Shown one piece after another: positions 15,001-21,080 of a DNA stretch of 64,000 nt. Made by a program: the position numbers and the translations under genes. The stretch comes from Gammaproteobacteria bacterium (lineage in GTDB: Bacteria > Pseudomonadota > Gammaproteobacteria > Burkholderiales > Rhodocyclaceae), in NCBI GenBank assembly GCA_018825305.1, contig JAHJEO010000025.1, forward strand, positions 1 to 64,000. Reading direction: 5' to 3'. The notes beneath the pieces were generated by a model that saw only the letters and a program-made list of their open reading frames with translations, searched no databases and was not told the DNA's origin. Numbering within the stretch: position 1 is the stretch's first letter; each line of letters begins with the position of its first letter.

Positions 15001-15078
15001 GACGCTCTGGTGACCTACATTGAAGGTGCCGTTTCGCTCGAATGCCAGCGCGACCAGGATCCGGACTGTACGAAATGA
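1..15078 (+). CDS. Giant repetitive filamentous adhesin / TpsA-type exoprotein (partial, 5' end outside window)
   Basis: Frame is open from base 1 (SGGRNLGLNAKADHTMSTE...) with no stop before the listed ATG at 46. Many degenerate Gly/Ala-rich repeats (AGAGGGAAGVGGA...TxAYIG), FHA-like C-terminal half, and a TpsB gene directly downstream. Confidence 0.85.
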   Translation, partial: SGGRNLGLNAKADHTMSTEVTGGAAGAKVSVTPVAAVSIAVNTTTARAGESTTALGLSGKLSAHADQTDSITTKATGQAQGDVAVGASLAATVAVETVTASVDRDVSSSTAIDLGATSASSVRTEAVAGAKGAKSAAKDADGNETPEAGTTVDEQKKTQIDSAKSRTAETKTLDTDSKTPAAETPEVNKSDTTEVNSDGPPQKPTDPPTKDDKKEESKKVSVAAAIGVGVVVNQARATIGGAGRSVSTTGNLDVKSSTDTNYSTKATGEAVSDDIGVAAAVALTGTFNKTQANIAAGTSVIQAGDINVQATAKQNRDEAFSLDMGAEAVSGAGGGEVAVAGSLAVVGNYNETRASIDEDVDIGTSGASVGNVSVKADETSKIAARARAGTLSLGDKSKAGVGASFAALLSYNQNTAAVGYDTDPANPDAEPVSNIYANSLTVTSTKNRVDFESPLDQIPKSFSDATALFNEVKAFDFDRLDPLNYLGSNNYYTEALAGAAAKGNAAVAGAFAVNLFMNKTEAYLGQNVKLTTSGSQAGTHAEKLGLEVAAKSDTRAIAFAGAVAGAKKAGVGISNTDIINFDETNASVGSGSVVKVGAGGTAADNGVKVSADAKQVIANVAVSGGVGTESTGVGGVLGIDLSMNKAEAMIADGATVQAEGNVTVAATNDNTSVMIAGGVGAGKEAGVGGALAANGVWNRTYASIGKDAIVDAKKTIAVTADANETAVNAVIAGAGGGKAGVAGALSFNVIVADTQARVGEGAKLNTSAGFENAEKVAITARDDTVVVGVAGGGAGGGDAGVGAALDTTVLVKKVQAYIADDTVADGKVATVKADKEVSIDAAATDTIVSVSAGFAGGGKAGVGGAVSVGVVANDVQAYVGKSASVDSDGNVLVNAQDDMTAVLTAGAGAGGGNAGVGGSLAVATLIGTTKAYIGESAQVNARGLGAASSVYSGETVFSDTESQATTFLGKKKEDAKGLSVTAYNRENLITTVVGGAGGGTAGVAATVSANVIATTAEASIGRSARINENNATAGAEQQVRVKAIDETLLVDTAGAGAGGGSAGVGAAGNIGVIAKTTTAKIGTSTLVNAKQAVELDAASSDVSVSTAIGLAGGGSAGVGGAVGAVGVVNTTQAYIEDATSAANAAKVNVSGGDLALDANEFSSAWLISAGGGGGAAGVGGALSVGVNASTTKAKIGNYAETNASGTTAVHADSVENINTVTIAGAGGGSAGVSGSIAMHVVVSKTEAGIGDNAKVNQVAPGQNVDVKATDKIITVGAGGAGAGGGAAGVGGTADVTVVLNTTSAYIGNNALVDAQKDVNVEASSEKYVNSVTFAGAGGGAAGVAGAISVISVGSLLDGEAKSGLSTEDENGNATTMQSQADGQTTKSAVGDQLGTSTQSAETAGVLNSNASKLAVGQYMADTTPIPLKNTQAFIGHGAEVKAGENVNVSARDSTLAIVAAGAGAGGGAAGVAGTVGVVLLHDSAEAFIADGAKVDAGKTVSVAAQTSENVFNVGVTGAGAGAAAVNGSIAVNVVTSDTAAYIGAADVNKDATADAASAEQSVVVSADSASNIVTVAGSGGGAGAAAVGGVLNVNTLSKKTKAYIGEGADVAADRDVKVLANSAQNVIGAGISIHGAGAAAVGAVASANVVANTTEAFIGSARDDDSKSAAVVDSDGNVTLSAVDDTLVVAVSAVGNGAGAAGVGLNVGANVVSSQTRAYVADLSTVNARGNAAGSEVYSGTIDNATPAALAAVPGGGSGDIDLDRDGTVDGSVAGDPSFNVKAESDGGGDGGADGAANPAGAKGADGSAIAGASGGLGSKGKETVRGLSVVALGNEKMVTATIGVAGAGAAAVTGAATANVIVSETEASIGNGAKINTVAGGADPSVRVRATDNTFMVQTGGTVAGAGAAAVSGTVNTGIVAKKTHASIGDADVKAKNVEVSAAASEDIYNLTANVSIAGAAGVGAAVGVNVVTNETTASIGAGADIDASGDIRVKAAQDSAINLYTVAGAGGIVGVSGAASVGVIANKTRAYVEGAATPVAAATLNASGTTEIKAESTEDITSATISAAGGGVGVAGAVGVKVVASETAAFIGDNTRVNQARNGAAQDVVVTAADTVRLSGGGGTVSYSGIAGAGATAEINVVRNTTTAYIGDGVVLDADRDVSVTAAAVKDVQSAAVAAAGGGSVGIGGAVSVVSIGAKLDDDSQGGLSSSGTKGDTAAFVDGQIKQDKVSGELGDSEHVQGTKTNVSGRVGGLGVAGDLNSTSSSSLDKTRAYIGSGSQITTGRDVKVTATDKIKVDVNAVGAAGGFVGLGGAIGVATANSTTESFIGSASQIDAGGDVTVESAAGNVDANGALVRSAAGAGGVVGLSAAVAVMNDTSTTKAYLGSGSEIRNAQTLTVAANTERKARAEAIGASGGALAIGASVARAGFDGSTSTYFESGVRVGKTGGKTVDAVIIDATDESTAIALAVAGAAGILAGSGADASATMDSEVSAAMGSGADVVAQQKVGVGATATTQTDARAIGVNIGAGAVGASLANARSNATVAATLGTDSEITAANLDVLATRSVGASPTALARATGAAGGLLLGANATLAKAESTGSTSALVGADSTLTVSGVATVKADSKSQQTSSGEGLSTGFIAVGADYSFANSNTLTQVTLGDDVKVSGGTLQVLADSADSNYAYGVAGSGGLASAPFSAASTTNTSQTYARTGSGNTVRKIDVGSLLVSASHDANFDSWMDSTNASLLGVSGAQASNTVNTRSEAHIGTSGHIEADNITLQAHNDVLKHATGQIPGLSRNVPTWNVNSSSGGLADVPAAASSTTIVTNALVQVGAGAHLEQTGNRNSPGVYNLDAWNDVTASDKVKMSSGGAISAASAKSAVLADTNNAAVRIGDFAEMSSVGDIALGARSVAELNAQAAVDVYGAVGVAPAGESAASFLATNTIDIGAGATMESLRDIKLAAGANSSGSTNDISTTARTDVYNNTAIPVNRDPVADATIGTHSQINVGSGADIAAVRNVSLFAEEGAASASGVGIGKDIYREALAAVASAVSEAFGGDEVSFETRTGRSVRNQSSDVAVNGDVRVGIQRKQELVIGPDGTPTTQTDGISITATGFKDIAADIQSRINDLQNLIAEYTVADPSADASIAVAAYESEIRFLERKLKDLGMASGKVAASSISPLQAAQQSVAGMTSKRDSYGSDKTDLVNQNSTLNTQITSHQSTVTTNEATIAANNTTIAGLDTVDDAAQIATLTSQNATLASQNSTLLTTTIPGLQGQVASNNTEITSLTGKIDGLNTQISSVQTDIANNVYSNTPASGPVATFLSISDAEARLGNIYVRGDRLHGAGTLDAPGDAEIKITNNGPNFLVLKNLTIPSDEGGKLYFNSVDVKSNAEINNVNGTAGGAAFKVFTAESQFDSSGNPVTPAKPRILVESKYDPLDPLYIAQTPANTPALAPDIILQGDISNLRGLVKIDSAAGSIRLEQKRDGAGNLILPPETANVRADDVQISTRNGDFVQSYTDTFYHVAGAPLTITPGNPDLTPDTNPARFDTIVRTPESAGSGIVANGSVLIAARYLNINGNIQSGIPEWGVSVPANATVTIGAGSGTFAQAQAHYNALAPAQKAALGAEYYAVSGATVTGLTGNVQGNWEKMTVRFNAKENRLELGGVQVQGGYIELFGQIFNTNQSGGGKLRVLDGYGQIKVDNQTSLPLWVNTLDTGRGVKGEINITNITGLDADGRPIITTTTYTRDPGASRTGGFYNPTSGVRYAMSVGKDYGKKDNYRYSTGAIIGIKVFPENLDDYWLSGVTLENDPLSQGEFLGTLPGSGSAHYFARTQVKTTSGEPVTTKEWFECNWWTLCAVGTYYKEFNITSATKTVTTDSVRADYPIGIEYIGFDQGAVNVSSTGNVVMNASINNRDGNTSVSSVGSITQNGDLPIIGGNNVTLSAGTGIGATAQSLLVNVKAGGKLDAISAAGDVRVGQVVGDLLVGTVGGAGVANVKLEADRNLLPWDVASYVQGQRVELLSRNGGIGTLSDTVNEPLIVRTGYTTNQAQWPNNGLMATARDNINIRNVADPGNASLYTGNLLLISAESLAGDVRIEAAGGVIDNNPYATTDTRTEQELANLWDSLRLRGALAVEKADEAVAAFENGKSNNYQLYWQLRKRQSDQGAAYDPNFQYAVSQAEHDALAASGMSEGQITDFAANRTTQYHQLNAEVGGLTDTYAAGFRYEATVEEETQIRKGSSWTDAQLALSVGAGLLKNITDTVTTIKEPNAKGRNITLVAGSDIGSFNDPLTIDLSAGLDTLTTAQKAALAAAERGDATLAGDIITINQPRPVNVTIGSGALNATAATGLAFIGSEQDLRIDRISAAGDIRIKTAGSLVSAGSVAGAANVIGGSMILEAANGGIGSVPDGNGAVASPLRISPAVNAGVIARAANDIWIEAPNDLAVDTMFSRGNLRLDAGGSILDFHGGESSIAPDNNLRSNSMWLTALAGTIGAPGNPLDAGVNPDGFITATASTFGNGVYLNGPSGENFNIGSVTSGDAVALSSATGMQIDGAVTGPGPISLVAGGTMTMTPRADVHVTTLGVFLRAGALTMQDADRMQAEAMPDADKFNAGDAARMLVDVGTIDIETVGDALITGIETGNGTESAIRVVSTAGRILDNGDTRLDIIADTQPAAKLTIDGALGIGDDPLDVRLLNLQATSGGVVDLAVAGPVNIVSVLAADRVLFTADGSITGNSISSTGLGSGTDQTISVTSATGTLSLASVSGTTDIAVAGQSGVAVGVLSSTGGSVLAAASTGNVQVGTVTADAVALSAPGSVIADGINVGSSFQLAGGNIAATVNGGAGAVTGSITGFAGGIASNVDLTLSGAGGFVLDNFWTASASVGIPVGTLAIGNAIILDQATFVNPLTLLLVDQNNKRIQPADIQLYSGGDPFSMYLSGNSLETNTFVIHRSPMHEVVTPSGTNTSVVEQGEAMLARVVVPAADDERSKGVADNDALVTYIEGAVSLECQRDQDPDCTK
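1781..1804 (-). repeat. Dispersed 24-bp repeat copy 1
   Basis: TAAAAGTCGGCGCTGGCGGGACGG; extended 26 nt (1782-1807) is the exact reverse complement of 46251-46276. Confidence 0.8.
7523..7546 (-). repeat. Dispersed 24-bp repeat copy 2
   Basis: AAAAAGTCGGCGTTGGCGCCACGG. Confidence 0.75.
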
Positions 15079-16736
15079 GGCGCGGCCACCTCGCCCTGGT
15101 ATCGGCCCTGTTGCTCGCGACGCAGGCAGTTGCGGCGCCGGTGTTGCCGGCTGCGAGCGACCCCGGAGCGATCCAGCAGCGCCAGATGGACGAGGAGCGC
15201 CGGCGCCAGGAAGCCGAGCGCCAGCAGCGCAAGCCCGTCGCCGAGCCCTTGCGGCGCGATGTTGCCGAGCCACCCGTGGGCCAGCCGGGGCCGGAGGTGG
15301 TTCGTTTCCATGTGCGCGAGATCCGGTTTACGAAGTCGGAAATATTGAGTAGCGAGGAACTGGAGGCGGTGGCGCGCGACTTTCGGGGGCGCGATCTGGG
15401 CCTGGCCGATCTTCAGCAGCTTGCTGCACGCATCAACGAACTGTATCGCCGCAAGGGCGTCGTTACCGCCCAGGCAGTGGTTCCCCCGCAGGATGTATCG
15501 ACGGGCAGTGTGCTTGTCCGGCTGGTCGAAGGCCGCATGGGGAAGGTACGAATCGACGGTAACGACTCGACCAACGAGCGCTATGTCACCGACCGCTTGG
15601 GGTTGCAGCCGGAGGATCTCGTCGATCTCGTCAGGCTGGAAGCGGCACTGGTGCGCTTCAATCGCACCAACGACTCGCAGCTGAAGGTCGAGTTGATTCC
15701 GGGCGAGCGATTCGCCACTACCGATCTGCGCGTGCTGATGACGGAACCGCCGCGCCACGATTTTCGGGCGACGCTGGATAACCAGGGTTCAATGGCCACC
15801 GGCAGGGAGCGGGTGGGAGTTTCATACCTGAATCGCAGTCTTGTCGGTTTTCGCGACGATCTGGGGTTGTCGGCAACGCATGCCACAGGGCAGGACAGCC
15901 ATTCGATCACTTACGGGTTCCCTGTCAATATCTGGGGCGGACGTTTCAATCTTGGCTACTACAGCGACGATATTGCAATAAGGAGCGGGCCGCTGGCGAG
16001 CCTAAGGATCACCGGCAAGTCGACGGCCAGCGTACTTTCCCTGAGACAGCCGGTACTCGTCGAGCCCGCGGCACAGATCGACGTTGTTGCCGGCGGCAAG
16101 CAACGCAGCGTCTCGAACTGGATCGACAAGGTTTTCCTGCAGCGAACTGATACGACGGACGAGAATCTGGGCATCGAGGCGCAACTGTTTGGCAGCGATT
16201 CGACCTGGTTCGCGAGTTTGGTCCGTTCCGTCGGGAATTACCGGGTCGGCCTGCAAAGCGGACGCTTCACGATCGATCGCGGCAGCATTCGCCACCAACA
16301 CAGTCTTGGTGAGGGGCTGACTTTTCGGGGCAGTGTGGCGTGGCAGTCCACGCACCAGGTGCTGCTGCCATCGAGCGAACAATTCTTCATCGGCGGCGAG
16401 GGCAGCGTGCGCGGCTATCCGGTGGGCGCATTTTCGGGCGATACCGGCCAGGTGCTGAACCTTGAACTTCACCACCCGCTGGCAACCGCTGCTGACACCG
16501 GCGGGATCGTCGCAACAGGATTCTTCTTTCTCGATCACGGACAGGTCCAGCCTTTCCGGCCACCCAACAGCAAGCTCCACGGCTACGACTCACTGACAGG
16601 ACTTGGCTGGGGTATTCAAGCCACCCTGGGGAAAGGTGCGTACGCGCGGGTAACGTTCGCTTACGGGCCGGACCGGACGCCGGTGCAGGATCGGAACTAC
16701 GAAACAACCTTTCAACTGGTCTTCAGTCCGTTCTGA
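15075..16736 (+). CDS. ShlB/FhaC/HecB family two-partner secretion transporter (TpsB)
   Basis: MRRGHLALVSALLLATQAVAA signal peptide; POTRA-like region (VRFHVREIRFTKSEILSSEEL) and beta-barrel C-terminus ending LVFSPF; start overlaps the adhesin stop (ATGA). Confidence 0.9.
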   Translation: MRRGHLALVSALLLATQAVAAPVLPAASDPGAIQQRQMDEERRRQEAERQQRKPVAEPLRRDVAEPPVGQPGPEVVRFHVREIRFTKSEILSSEELEAVARDFRGRDLGLADLQQLAARINELYRRKGVVTAQAVVPPQDVSTGSVLVRLVEGRMGKVRIDGNDSTNERYVTDRLGLQPEDLVDLVRLEAALVRFNRTNDSQLKVELIPGERFATTDLRVLMTEPPRHDFRATLDNQGSMATGRERVGVSYLNRSLVGFRDDLGLSATHATGQDSHSITYGFPVNIWGGRFNLGYYSDDIAIRSGPLASLRITGKSTASVLSLRQPVLVEPAAQIDVVAGGKQRSVSNWIDKVFLQRTDTTDENLGIEAQLFGSDSTWFASLVRSVGNYRVGLQSGRFTIDRGSIRHQHSLGEGLTFRGSVAWQSTHQVLLPSSEQFFIGGEGSVRGYPVGAFSGDTGQVLNLELHHPLATAADTGGIVATGFFFLDHGQVQPFRPPNSKLHGYDSLTGLGWGIQATLGKGAYARVTFAYGPDRTPVQDRNYETTFQLVFSPF

Positions 16737-16802
16737 ACGACGGGCCTGCTTCTGGCCGGACCCGCTCCGCTACCCGCGCGGAGCAATACGGCCTGCTTGG
16801 AC

Positions 16803-18650
16803 TCAGTTGCCCGTGAGCTGCGCGTAGAGCAGCGGTAGCTTGGTCGGCAGTTCCTCGGGTTTCCGCAGCACGGTGAAGCCGCCGGGGCCGAAGACGTGGG
16901 GCAGGTAGCTGGCGCCTTCGCGGTCGATGGTGACGCAGAATGGCTGGATGCCGGCTTTGCGGGCGTCGATCACGCTCATTCTCGTGTCTTCGATGCCGTA
17001 GCGGCCCTCGTAGAGGTCGATGTCGTGTGGCTTGCCGTCGGAAAGGATCAGCAGCAGGCGCACGGCGGCCGGTTGTTTTTCGAGCAGACGGGTGGCATGG
17101 CGGATGGCCGCGCCGATGCGCGTGTAGTAGCCGGGTTTGATGGCGGCAATGCGGCCGCGCGCGGCGGGGTCGAGCGGGTCGGCGAAGGTCTTGATCTCGT
17201 GGAAACGCACCATGCTGCGCTTGAGCGACGAAAAACCGTAGAGGGCGAAGGCGTCGCCGGTGGCTCCGAGCGCCTCGCCGAACAGCATCAGGCTGTCGCG
17301 GATGACGTCGATGACGCGATGCTCGTCGCCGATGCTGGCGTCGGTGGATAGCGAGAGGTCGGCCAGCACCAGGCAGGCGAGGTCGCGCTCGCGCTGGTTC
17401 ATCGCCAGGTAGGCGCCGGCGTTGCCGAAGTGCTGGCCGGTAAGGCGGTCGGTGTGGATGCGGACGCAGGAATCGATGTCGAGCTCGGTGCCGTCGGGCT
17501 GGGCCTTGAGCCAGCGCCGCGCCGGCGCCAGCGCGGCGAACTGGCTGCGCAGCTTCCTCGCCGGCCGGCGCAGTCGTTCGGGTAGCGGTATGGGCTCGGC
17601 ATCGCGCGCCAGCAGCGGCTGCAGGCGGCAGTAGTCGGGTCTAAGTTCCTGCTTGCGGTAGTCCCACTCGGGCAATGCGATGCCGGGGCCGAGCGGTATG
17701 TCGTCCTCGGCGGCGGCGGGCAGGTCGAGGTCGAAGCGCACCTTGGAGGCGACGCGCTGGCCGTCGTCGTCGGTCAGCGAAAGTTTGTCGAGGCTTTCTG
17801 CTGCCGCGCCGGCATCGGGGTTCTCGTCCTCGTCGGTGGCGCGGTTGACGCGCACGAATTCGGCCCACGACAGCAGGCTCTCGGCGCGGAACATCAGGAT
17901 CATTGGCGATTCGTTGTCCGGCATGTCGACGCGTTCGGCCTGGTATTGCTTGCGCTCGGCCTCTTCCTGCTTGGCGCCGGCGTTCTCGGGGTTCTGCTTG
18001 TCGGCGTTGCGGCCGCGCGGCAGTGCGGCGGGCGATGGGTAGAGCCAGAGCGGCACGGGCTGCAGCGCCTTGGCCTTGGCCCGCGATAAAGTCGGCAGTA
18101 GCGGCACGGTGCCGGGGGCGGTCAGTGCCTGCCGCACCGCGTGTTCCTGCGCGGCTTCGTCCGGCGGCATGGTTTCCGGGCCGATGCGTTCGGCCAGGGT
18201 GGCGGCGACGAGACGTTCGTAGCGCGACTTGAGGCCGGGAAAGCGATGCAGCGCCAGCAGGGTCGCCTGCTGGTTGCGGACGATCCATTCGTGTTGCGAC
18301 GGCGGCGGCTCGTGCGCGGCGACGGCAGTGAGCCAGACGTAGAGGTCGCGGTTCAACCCGCGGTCCGGGAAATAGGCGATGCTGGGCGGCAGCCGCAGCG
18401 TTTCCATGTCGAGTGCGGCATGGGCCGAGCGCAGGCCGGTACCGCCGATGCGTTCGAGCAGGCGGCGCCGCGCGCCGTGATGCTGGTCGCTCGCCGCGGC
18501 CACGCGCAGGCCGGCATCGCCGCCGAGGGCGCGGAACAGCACGCCCAGCGTCTTCTCGATGTCGGCCAGCCGCACAGCCGCTTCGGGGTGATCCCGCCGC
18601 GCCGTCTTGGTGATCCAGCGGTGCCAGAGGTCGCCGACCCATTCTTCCAT
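16803..18650 (-). CDS. norD: NorD-type nitric oxide reductase activation protein (VWA domain)
   Basis: Start MEEWVGDLWHRW; VWA/MIDAS-like LVLADLSLSTDASIGDEHRVIDVIRDSLMLF; genomic context with norQ and norCB. Confidence 0.85.
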   Translation of the reverse strand: MEEWVGDLWHRWITKTARRDHPEAAVRLADIEKTLGVLFRALGGDAGLRVAAASDQHHGARRRLLERIGGTGLRSAHAALDMETLRLPPSIAYFPDRGLNRDLYVWLTAVAAHEPPPSQHEWIVRNQQATLLALHRFPGLKSRYERLVAATLAERIGPETMPPDEAAQEHAVRQALTAPGTVPLLPTLSRAKAKALQPVPLWLYPSPAALPRGRNADKQNPENAGAKQEEAERKQYQAERVDMPDNESPMILMFRAESLLSWAEFVRVNRATDEDENPDAGAAAESLDKLSLTDDDGQRVASKVRFDLDLPAAAEDDIPLGPGIALPEWDYRKQELRPDYCRLQPLLARDAEPIPLPERLRRPARKLRSQFAALAPARRWLKAQPDGTELDIDSCVRIHTDRLTGQHFGNAGAYLAMNQRERDLACLVLADLSLSTDASIGDEHRVIDVIRDSLMLFGEALGATGDAFALYGFSSLKRSMVRFHEIKTFADPLDPAARGRIAAIKPGYYTRIGAAIRHATRLLEKQPAAVRLLLILSDGKPHDIDLYEGRYGIEDTRMSVIDARKAGIQPFCVTIDREGASYLPHVFGPGGFTVLRKPEELPTKLPLLYAQLTGN

Positions 18651-18660
18651 GTCGCGCCCT

Positions 18661-19686
18661 TCAGTCCCTGCGCCCGGTGAGGCTGACCTGGGCCTCGTTC
18701 TGCCGTGCGGCCTCCTGTTCGACCCAGGCGAGCAGGGTGCCTTTCGGTGAGTCGCGCTGCACCGTGGCGCACGCGGCAATGCACTGGCCGCACTGGGTGC
18801 AGGTGAACATCTGGTGCTTGGGCACGCGCGGCCGCAGGCGCATCGGGCAGACGCCCTCGCAGGCCGCGTAGCCGGGGCCGTTGGCGGTGTAGCAACTGTT
18901 GCAGTCTGCGGCGCGATTGCGCTGGAAGCCGATCACCATGGCGCCGCGGTTGCCCATCCATGCGAGGCTCTGGAACAGGCCGACGGCGCAGCCGAAGCGA
19001 CAGAAGAGGTGGCGGGCGAAAATGAACTCGAGCGTCAGCACCACCGTCCCTGCTCCGATGAACAGGGCCTGGTTGCGTGTCAGCGACAGTGCGAAAAGGT
19101 TGCCGTAAATCTCGGCCGGCGGCAGCAGGTAGGTGATGAGCACGATGGCCCAGAGTGCCGCGAAGCCGACGGTGAGCGGAATGGTGACGAGCCACCAGCG
19201 CGCGTTAACGGCGAAGACGCTGCCGTCCGGATTTTTGGCCGGCACGGCTTTTTTGTCCCACAGGCTTTGCTTGCCCGAGGCATGGCGCATCAGGCGGTTG
19301 ATGGTTTCGACCACCGAGAAGTGCGGGCAGAGCCAGCCGCAGTAGAGGCGGCCCCAGCGCCAGGCAATCGCGATGAAGATCGCGGCGCCGCCAAGCAGTG
19401 GCAGGAACAGCCGCAGCAGGATGTTGATGCCGGCCTCGGTGGCGGTGATGCTGCCGGCGAAGAAGTCGTCGAGGCCGAGGCGCCAGTTGAGTCCGAGGAT
19501 GATGGCGTGGCCCTGCGTGAGGTCGTAGCGGAAGATGTCGAACACCGGCGCGACGACGAACAGCACGAAGAAGCCGATCTGCGCCCACAGCCGGCCATGC
19601 TGGATCGCGCCGGCCTTGCCCGGCGCGGACTTGGTGTGCCAACTCACCGGCCTAGTCGCAACGACGGCCGATGAGGGGGTAGACAT
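18661..19686 (-). CDS. 4Fe-4S polyferredoxin membrane protein (CcoG/NapH-like)
   Basis: Several TM segments, GRLYCGWLCPH, CNSCYTANGPGYAACEGVCP and CTQCGQCIAAC motifs. Confidence 0.8.
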   Translation of the reverse strand: MSTPSSAVVATRPVSWHTKSAPGKAGAIQHGRLWAQIGFFVLFVVAPVFDIFRYDLTQGHAIILGLNWRLGLDDFFAGSITATEAGINILLRLFLPLLGGAAIFIAIAWRWGRLYCGWLCPHFSVVETINRLMRHASGKQSLWDKKAVPAKNPDGSVFAVNARWWLVTIPLTVGFAALWAIVLITYLLPPAEIYGNLFALSLTRNQALFIGAGTVVLTLEFIFARHLFCRFGCAVGLFQSLAWMGNRGAMVIGFQRNRAADCNSCYTANGPGYAACEGVCPMRLRPRVPKHQMFTCTQCGQCIAACATVQRDSPKGTLLAWVEQEAARQNEAQVSLTGRRD

Positions 19687-20044
19687 AGGGCTGGCCGGCC
19701 ATGGCCTTGGCCAGGCCGAGGATGCCGAACATGATCAGCGTCGAGTGGATGCAGGTGAAATACATGATGACGTAGGTCCAGGTCCACTCGGAATCGAGAC
19801 CGAACAGCCAGATGAAGCCGGCGCAGGCAATGACGATCAGGGCGCCGCCCCAGAGGCTGACCCAGAAAGTCTGGTCGAGGTGGCAGCGCGCCAGTGCCGG
19901 CGCCGTGGCGCGGCGCTTGAACCAGAGCCAGGCGATGGCGAGGAAGCCCAGGCCCGGTGCCAGCATCAGGTTGACCAGGTAGAGCGACTCGGCCGTGACG
20001 GCGAGCCCTTGTCCCGGTGCGGTGTCAGCGGCCGAAGGTTGCAA
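19652..20044 (-). CDS. Small membrane protein of the nor cluster
   Basis: 130 aa, several hydrophobic segments, overlaps both neighbouring genes on the same strand; TTG start inferred. Confidence 0.6.
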   Translation of the reverse strand: MQPSAADTAPGQGLAVTAESLYLVNLMLAPGLGFLAIAWLWFKRRATAPALARCHLDQTFWVSLWGGALIVIACAGFIWLFGLDSEWTWTYVIMYFTCIHSTLIMFGILGLAKAMAGQPYVYPLIGRRCD

Positions 20045-20819
20045 GTACCACCTCCAGCAGGGCCTCGGCGACTTCGTTGTCGTCGGTCAGGCTTTCGACC
20101 AGCGAAGCACGGCAGGCTTCGACCGGGTCCATGCCGTCGCGGATGAGGATGGCCGCATACACCAGCAGGCGCGTGCTGGCGACTTCCTCGAGGTCGACAT
20201 CCTTGAGCGCGCGCAGGCTGCGGCCGATGCCGACCAGGCGCTTCGCCGTCATTTCGTCGCAGCCGGTCTCGCCGCGCAGGATGCTTTCCTCGCGCTCGGC
20301 ATTGGGGAAATCGAAGCGCAGCGAAACGAAGCGCTGCCGTGTCGAGGGCTTCATGCCCTTCATGAAGTTCTGGTAGCCCGGGTTGTAGGAGACCACCAGC
20401 ATGAAGGGGGCGGGTGCGTGCAGCAGTTCGCCGGTGCGGTCGATCGGCAGCATGCGGCGGTCGTCGGCGAGCGGGTGGATGACGACGGTGGTGTCCTTGC
20501 GCGCCTCGACCACTTCGTCGAGGTAGCAGATGCCGCCTTCGCGAACGGCGCGCGTCAGCGGCCCGTCTGACCAGTAGGTGGCACCGTCGCCGATCAGGTG
20601 GCGGCCGACGAGGTCGGCGGCAGTGAGGTCGTCGTGGCAGGCCACGGTATACAGCGGCAGCCCGAGCTTGGCCGCCATGTAGGCGACGAAGCGTGTCTTG
20701 CCGACGCCGGTCGGACCCTTGATGAGCACCGGCAGGTGGTTCTTCCAGGCGTGCTCGAAGAGGTCGACTTCCTTGCCTGCGGTTTGGTAGAAGGGGAGTT
20801 CGGATTGGGGAGCGTTCAT
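20025..20819 (-). CDS. norQ: NorQ/CbbQ-type MoxR AAA+ ATPase
   Basis: Walker A GPTGVGKT, Walker B GGICYLDEVVEA, NorQ-like C-terminus; adjacent to norE-like gene. Confidence 0.88.
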   Translation of the reverse strand: MNAPQSELPFYQTAGKEVDLFEHAWKNHLPVLIKGPTGVGKTRFVAYMAAKLGLPLYTVACHDDLTAADLVGRHLIGDGATYWSDGPLTRAVREGGICYLDEVVEARKDTTVVIHPLADDRRMLPIDRTGELLHAPAPFMLVVSYNPGYQNFMKGMKPSTRQRFVSLRFDFPNAEREESILRGETGCDEMTAKRLVGIGRSLRALKDVDLEEVASTRLLVYAAILIRDGMDPVEACRASLVESLTDDNEVAEALLEVVLATFGR

Positions 20820-21076
20820 TTCAGACCTTGCCAGTAGGCGAGCATGATGATGGCGAGAACGAGAAGCAGCCAGCCTAGCACGGCGCCGCGCCAAAGTAGT
20901 TTGACACGGCGCAAGGCCATGAAATCGTAGATCACCAGCCAGCCCTTGATTCCGGCGATGGCGAGAATGAGTGCAACGGCCTTGGGGCCGGCGGAATGGG
21001 TTTCGCCGACGAACCAGGTGACGGCGGTGGCGGCGATAAGGGCGATCCAGACGACGTTGAGGATGTGCGGGGACAT
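20816..21076 (-). CDS. Cytochrome c oxidase subunit IV-like / NorF-like membrane protein
   Basis: 86 aa, three hydrophobic segments, 4-nt overlap with norQ, downstream of norE-like gene. Confidence 0.6.
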   Translation of the reverse strand: MSPHILNVVWIALIAATAVTWFVGETHSAGPKAVALILAIAGIKGWLVIYDFMALRRVKLLWRGAVLGWLLLVLAIIMLAYWQGLK

Positions 21077-21080
21077 GGGC

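Noticed and set aside
18087-18110. Possible tenth copy of the dispersed repeat (ATAAAGTCGGCAGTAGCGGCACGG) within norD
   Set aside because: Too many differences in the core (AGTAGCGG versus GCTGGCGG); could be chance.
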